In this document: positions 61,474-64,000 of the stretch, in pieces
How the letters are laid out: each line of letters begins with the position of its first letter
Position numbering within the stretch: the first letter of the stretch is position 1
NCBI RefSeq assembly: GCF_018860745.1
Contig: NZ_JAHKPY010000002.1
Coordinates: 310,001-374,000, forward strand
Reading direction: 5' to 3'
Source of the DNA: Zobellia uliginosa
Lineage (GTDB): Bacteria > Bacteroidota > Bacteroidia > Flavobacteriales > Flavobacteriaceae
Length of the DNA: 64,000 nucleotides
Made by a program: the position numbers and the translations under genes
Notes under the pieces: model-generated
Databases searched by the model: none
What the model saw: only the letters and a program-made list of their open reading frames with translations
What the model was told of the DNA's origin: nothing

Positions 61474-64000
61474 TTATTCTGCCCAACCCTCTGTTGCTCC
61501 GTTTAGGTAGGCTACAAACCAACCACTGCCCCAAGCGGCGCACCAGAGTACATCTTTGTTGTAGGGGTCTGGTTTAATGTCTACTATCTTATCTGGTTGG
61601 CCTAAACCTTTATTGATTTTTTTCCAGCTGTCTCCTCCATTTTGACTCAAGTAAATACCTGGATTCATGAAGTCGCTGGACATGCTCACTTGTTGACCTG
61701 CAGCACTGATTACGATTACTTCTGAATCAACGGGAGAAGTTTCTGCTTGCCAGACAAAAGGAGCTTTAAAAATTTGTTGCCAAGTTGTACCCTTGTCTGT
61801 ACTGCGCCAAACTCCGCCTTCTTCATAAGTACCACCACGTTGCCCAGTAGAAATTAGTATATCCTTGGTGTTGCGGTCAATAAATACATTGTTAACCGAT
61901 TTTATAACAGAAGGGATATTGACTTTTTTCCAATTACTACCCTTATCCTTGGATATATAGAGCCCGCCATTTTTGTCGTTCGATGCGGAATAAAGGGTTT
62001 CGGGCTGATCGGGATGCATCGCGATACGACGCACACTCGCATTTTTATGAAAACCGGTATTGCTCAATTTCCAAGAGAGGCCGCTATCAAAAGAGTGATA
62101 GAAACCATAACCCCCTTTGGTAAGTTTTTCCGGTTTCCCTCCACCTATTTCCGAAATTTTTCTTGAGGTTGAACAGAAATACATGTTATTAGGATTTTTA
62201 GGGTCGATTAGAAGGGAGTTCTGAGGTGCCAGACCTTGCCATGAGTTATTGTCCGTTTCAAAAATGGTGGCGATATTCGCCCAAGTTTTTCCGCCATCGG
62301 TAGTTTTGCGCAATTTACCACGGTGTTCTTGTCTCCATGATAATATAAAAATAGTGTTGGGGTCATTTGGGTGAACTGCTACAGTAGAGATTGAATGGGC
62401 GCCGTGATTGCCGCTATGATCATGAACTTGACCTTCTATTTGTTCCACAGCAACAGCTTGCTTGTCTGGCCACTCGTCTAAATCCGTAGTTTGCCATAAT
62501 CCATGTTCGCCACTACAGAGTATGCGTCTATCTTTAATACCCGTTTCTAAAAGCATAAACCTACCAGGAAGATTACTATCACCTCTACCAATCCATTTGT
62601 TACTGCCTTTAGAAGTTTCAAAATCATCTACTTGCTTCCATGTCTTGCCTTTATCAGTTGTTTTTAGGGTTTGCTGATCTATACCGATGTAAACATTTCC
62701 TTTGGAATCAATAGACATCATCCGGTTGCCGGAAGAACCTGAAGTACCATCCATATAGGTCTGTAGGTGGGCAAATTCGATATTGGTTCCTGTAGGATTG
62801 TTCCTTTTTTTCCAATATTCTAAATCATTATTACCTATCCAATAAGGGCCATATCTGGCACATGTAATCCATGTTTTTCCACCATTTAAGCTTCGCCATA
62901 CATCACCTGGACCAAAAGTGAAATCGTGTTTACGGTTGTAGGTTACATAGATTTCGTCCTTGTTCAAAGGGTTAATTACCAATCTATTGAAAACCGGAAG
63001 CGTTTTTGTGGGCAAGGCGGTGAATTTTTTCTTTGACTCTGATTTTGATATGCCGAACCAGTATCCCATGGTTTTATGGAAACGGTCAACTTCGGCATTG
63101 GAGTGGAGGGCGGTCATGTCAAAATAGAGATTACCGGTAATGTTACTCCAGCTTTTACCGCCATCGGTACTTTTAAATACGCCCCCTTTGGATGTTACCG
63201 TATTCTCTTTTTCTTCATAAACCGTTTGGTCTACCAAATACAGGACAAACTCATTGGTTTTTTGATTGTAGTATGAGGTCAGGTCACGGGGAAGGTTATT
63301 AGGGAGATCATTACCTCCTTTTGTCCATGAAAGTCCGCCATCGTAACTAAGCATCAATCCATAATTGGTTACCATTACAATATCCAAGTTGTTATTGGGA
63401 TTTACAATGATTTTACCTACATCTGTTTTTTCGGGAAGGCCTTTGGTGATTTTATTCCAAGTCTTTCCCTTGTCCATAGATTTATAGATAGAACCGTAAG
63501 CTGCATATTTAAAAAAGATGCCGTTGGGATTCGCCGCGGATCTATGGTTGCTCTTTACGTTCCAAAAATCGCCTGCACCTGCATACCAGATACTGTCTTT
63601 GGTTGGGTCTACGGAAAGTTCACTTAAACGTGTACCTTGTTGTTCATAATACCAACCTTTTTCAAATGATTTAGGGTCGTTAGGGTCAATGTTTACGTCT
63701 TTATGGCTTCCGCCTAGTTCTATCGTTTTTTTCCAGCTTCGGCCTCGGTCAACAGTTTCAAAAACCCAACCGTTCCAATCGATTGCCATACCGTAATCGG
63801 GGTTTTGAAGAGAGAATTCAATATCCAAAACTCGTTTCATATCGTGGCCCAATCCATCAGGGTCTTTTAGAGATTGCCATGATTTTCCGTTGTCCCAGGA
63901 GCCATAGCTCACATGCATATCTGGACTCATGAACATTACAGTTTCGTCAGTAGGGTGATTCCAGAATTCTTCGCAATAACCAGACATTCCCGGACCAAAG
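61474..64000 (-). CDS. Sortilin/BNR (Asp-box) beta-propeller protein (5' partial)
   Basis: At least 841 residues are visible; the frame stays open to the window edge (F-G-P-G before the Met at 63987), so the true start and any signal peptide lie beyond. The sequence has about twelve Asp-box-type repeats of the form S-x-D-x-G-x-[ST]-W, such as STDGGKSWSN, SLNGGKTWIT, TTDKGKTWKQ, TTDGGKTWAN, SKDKGSNWKK, STDKGTTWQQ and SQNGGDSWKK. This is the sialidase/Vps10/oligoxyloglucan-hydrolase-like (GH74/BNR) propeller. The ending NGATEGWAE is short. It may bind or cleave glycan; without the N-terminus I cannot say which. It begins block C. Confidence 0.75.
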   Translation of the reverse strand, partial: FGPGMSGYCEEFWNHPTDETVMFMSPDMHVSYGSWDNGKSWQSLKDPDGLGHDMKRVLDIEFSLQNPDYGMAIDWNGWVFETVDRGRSWKKTIELGGSHKDVNIDPNDPKSFEKGWYYEQQGTRLSELSVDPTKDSIWYAGAGDFWNVKSNHRSAANPNGIFFKYAAYGSIYKSMDKGKTWNKITKGLPEKTDVGKIIVNPNNNLDIVMVTNYGLMLSYDGGLSWTKGGNDLPNNLPRDLTSYYNQKTNEFVLYLVDQTVYEEKENTVTSKGGVFKSTDGGKSWSNITGNLYFDMTALHSNAEVDRFHKTMGYWFGISKSESKKKFTALPTKTLPVFNRLVINPLNKDEIYVTYNRKHDFTFGPGDVWRSLNGGKTWITCARYGPYWIGNNDLEYWKKRNNPTGTNIEFAHLQTYMDGTSGSSGNRMMSIDSKGNVYIGIDQQTLKTTDKGKTWKQVDDFETSKGSNKWIGRGDSNLPGRFMLLETGIKDRRILCSGEHGLWQTTDLDEWPDKQAVAVEQIEGQVHDHSGNHGAHSISTVAVHPNDPNTIFILSWRQEHRGKLRKTTDGGKTWANIATIFETDNNSWQGLAPQNSLLIDPKNPNNMYFCSTSRKISEIGGGKPEKLTKGGYGFYHSFDSGLSWKLSNTGFHKNASVRRIAMHPDQPETLYSASNDKNGGLYISKDKGSNWKKVNIPSVIKSVNNVFIDRNTKDILISTGQRGGTYEEGGVWRSTDKGTTWQQIFKAPFVWQAETSPVDSEVIVISAAGQQVSMSSDFMNPGIYLSQNGGDSWKKINKGLGQPDKIVDIKPDPYNKDVLWCAAWGSGWFVAYLNGATEGWAE

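Noticed and set aside
4361-64000. Firm carrageenan-specific assignment of the locus
   Set aside because: The GH117 points to anhydro-L-galactose (agar type) and no GH16/GH82/GH150 carrageenase or GH127/GH129-like gene is seen; the substrate remains open.

Overview
The window looks like chromosomal DNA from a marine member of the Bacteroidota, most likely the family Flavobacteriaceae. The DNA is AT-rich. It carries a SusC/SusD pair, many lipoprotein signal peptides, genes without clear Shine-Dalgarno sequences, Rnk/GreAB-like small proteins, and a large block of sulfatases mixed with glycoside hydrolases (GHs). I cannot name the genus from sequence alone.

Positions 1-4270 (+ strand) are a housekeeping flank: the 3' part of a sigma-54-dependent response regulator, two paralogous Rnk/GreA-GreB C-terminal-domain proteins on either side of a glutamate dehydrogenase, a small secreted protein and a small four-cysteine protein. 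Almost everything from 4361 to the right edge is on the - strand and forms a polysaccharide utilization locus (PUL) of at least 60 kb. The one exception is a GntR-type regulator at 31372-32388 (+).

The PUL reads as three transcription blocks. Block A runs leftward from about 31.07 kb: SusC, SusD, sodium:solute symporter, FAD oxidoreductase, GH97, GH2, sulfatase, GH2, five-bladed-propeller GH, GH117, sulfatase pseudogene, sulfatase, GH9-like protein and lactonase. Block B runs leftward from about 36.8 kb: secreted FAD oxidoreductase, an FMN-binding-like/repeat protein and a CstA-type transporter. Block C runs from beyond the right edge to 37.0 kb: BNR/Asp-box protein, DUF5060/DUF4038 glycosidase, GH29, fn3-propeller protein, sulfatase, DUF1080 lipoprotein, sialate-O-acetylesterase-like protein, two sulfatases, alpha/beta hydrolase, sulfatase, two more GH29, a haem c/propeller protein and a third GH2. 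It ends at a good terminator. A 10-bp tandem motif occurs just upstream of both block A and block B and is the best candidate operator for the GntR protein, so A and B are probably one regulon.

Substrate: GH117 (3,6-anhydro-L-galactosidase family), three GH29 (families that accept alpha-L-fucose or alpha-L-galactose), three GH2 (beta-galactosidase-type), a GH97 with the retaining-type aspartate, and seven sulfatase loci (six intact, one interrupted) plus one possible remnant suggest a sulfated red-algal galactan of the agar/porphyran type. This is inference. No endo-acting agarase, porphyranase or carrageenase is in the window, so it seems to hold the oligosaccharide-trimming and desulfation part. 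An unusual feature is a redox set (two FAD oxidoreductases, a haem c propeller protein, a DUF1080/3-keto-disaccharide-hydrolase-like lipoprotein, a lactonase-family lipoprotein and an FMN-binding-like protein), which raises the possibility of an oxidative step in sugar breakdown.

Odd points: one sulfatase has a single in-frame stop; a 133-nt nested stem-loop abuts its start codon; one GH2 lacks the usual acid/base glutamate; one sulfatase has C-S-T-S-R at its active site; and a sulfatase-like C-terminal remnant lies at 53.3 kb. I saw no rRNA, tRNA, CRISPR array or transposase.
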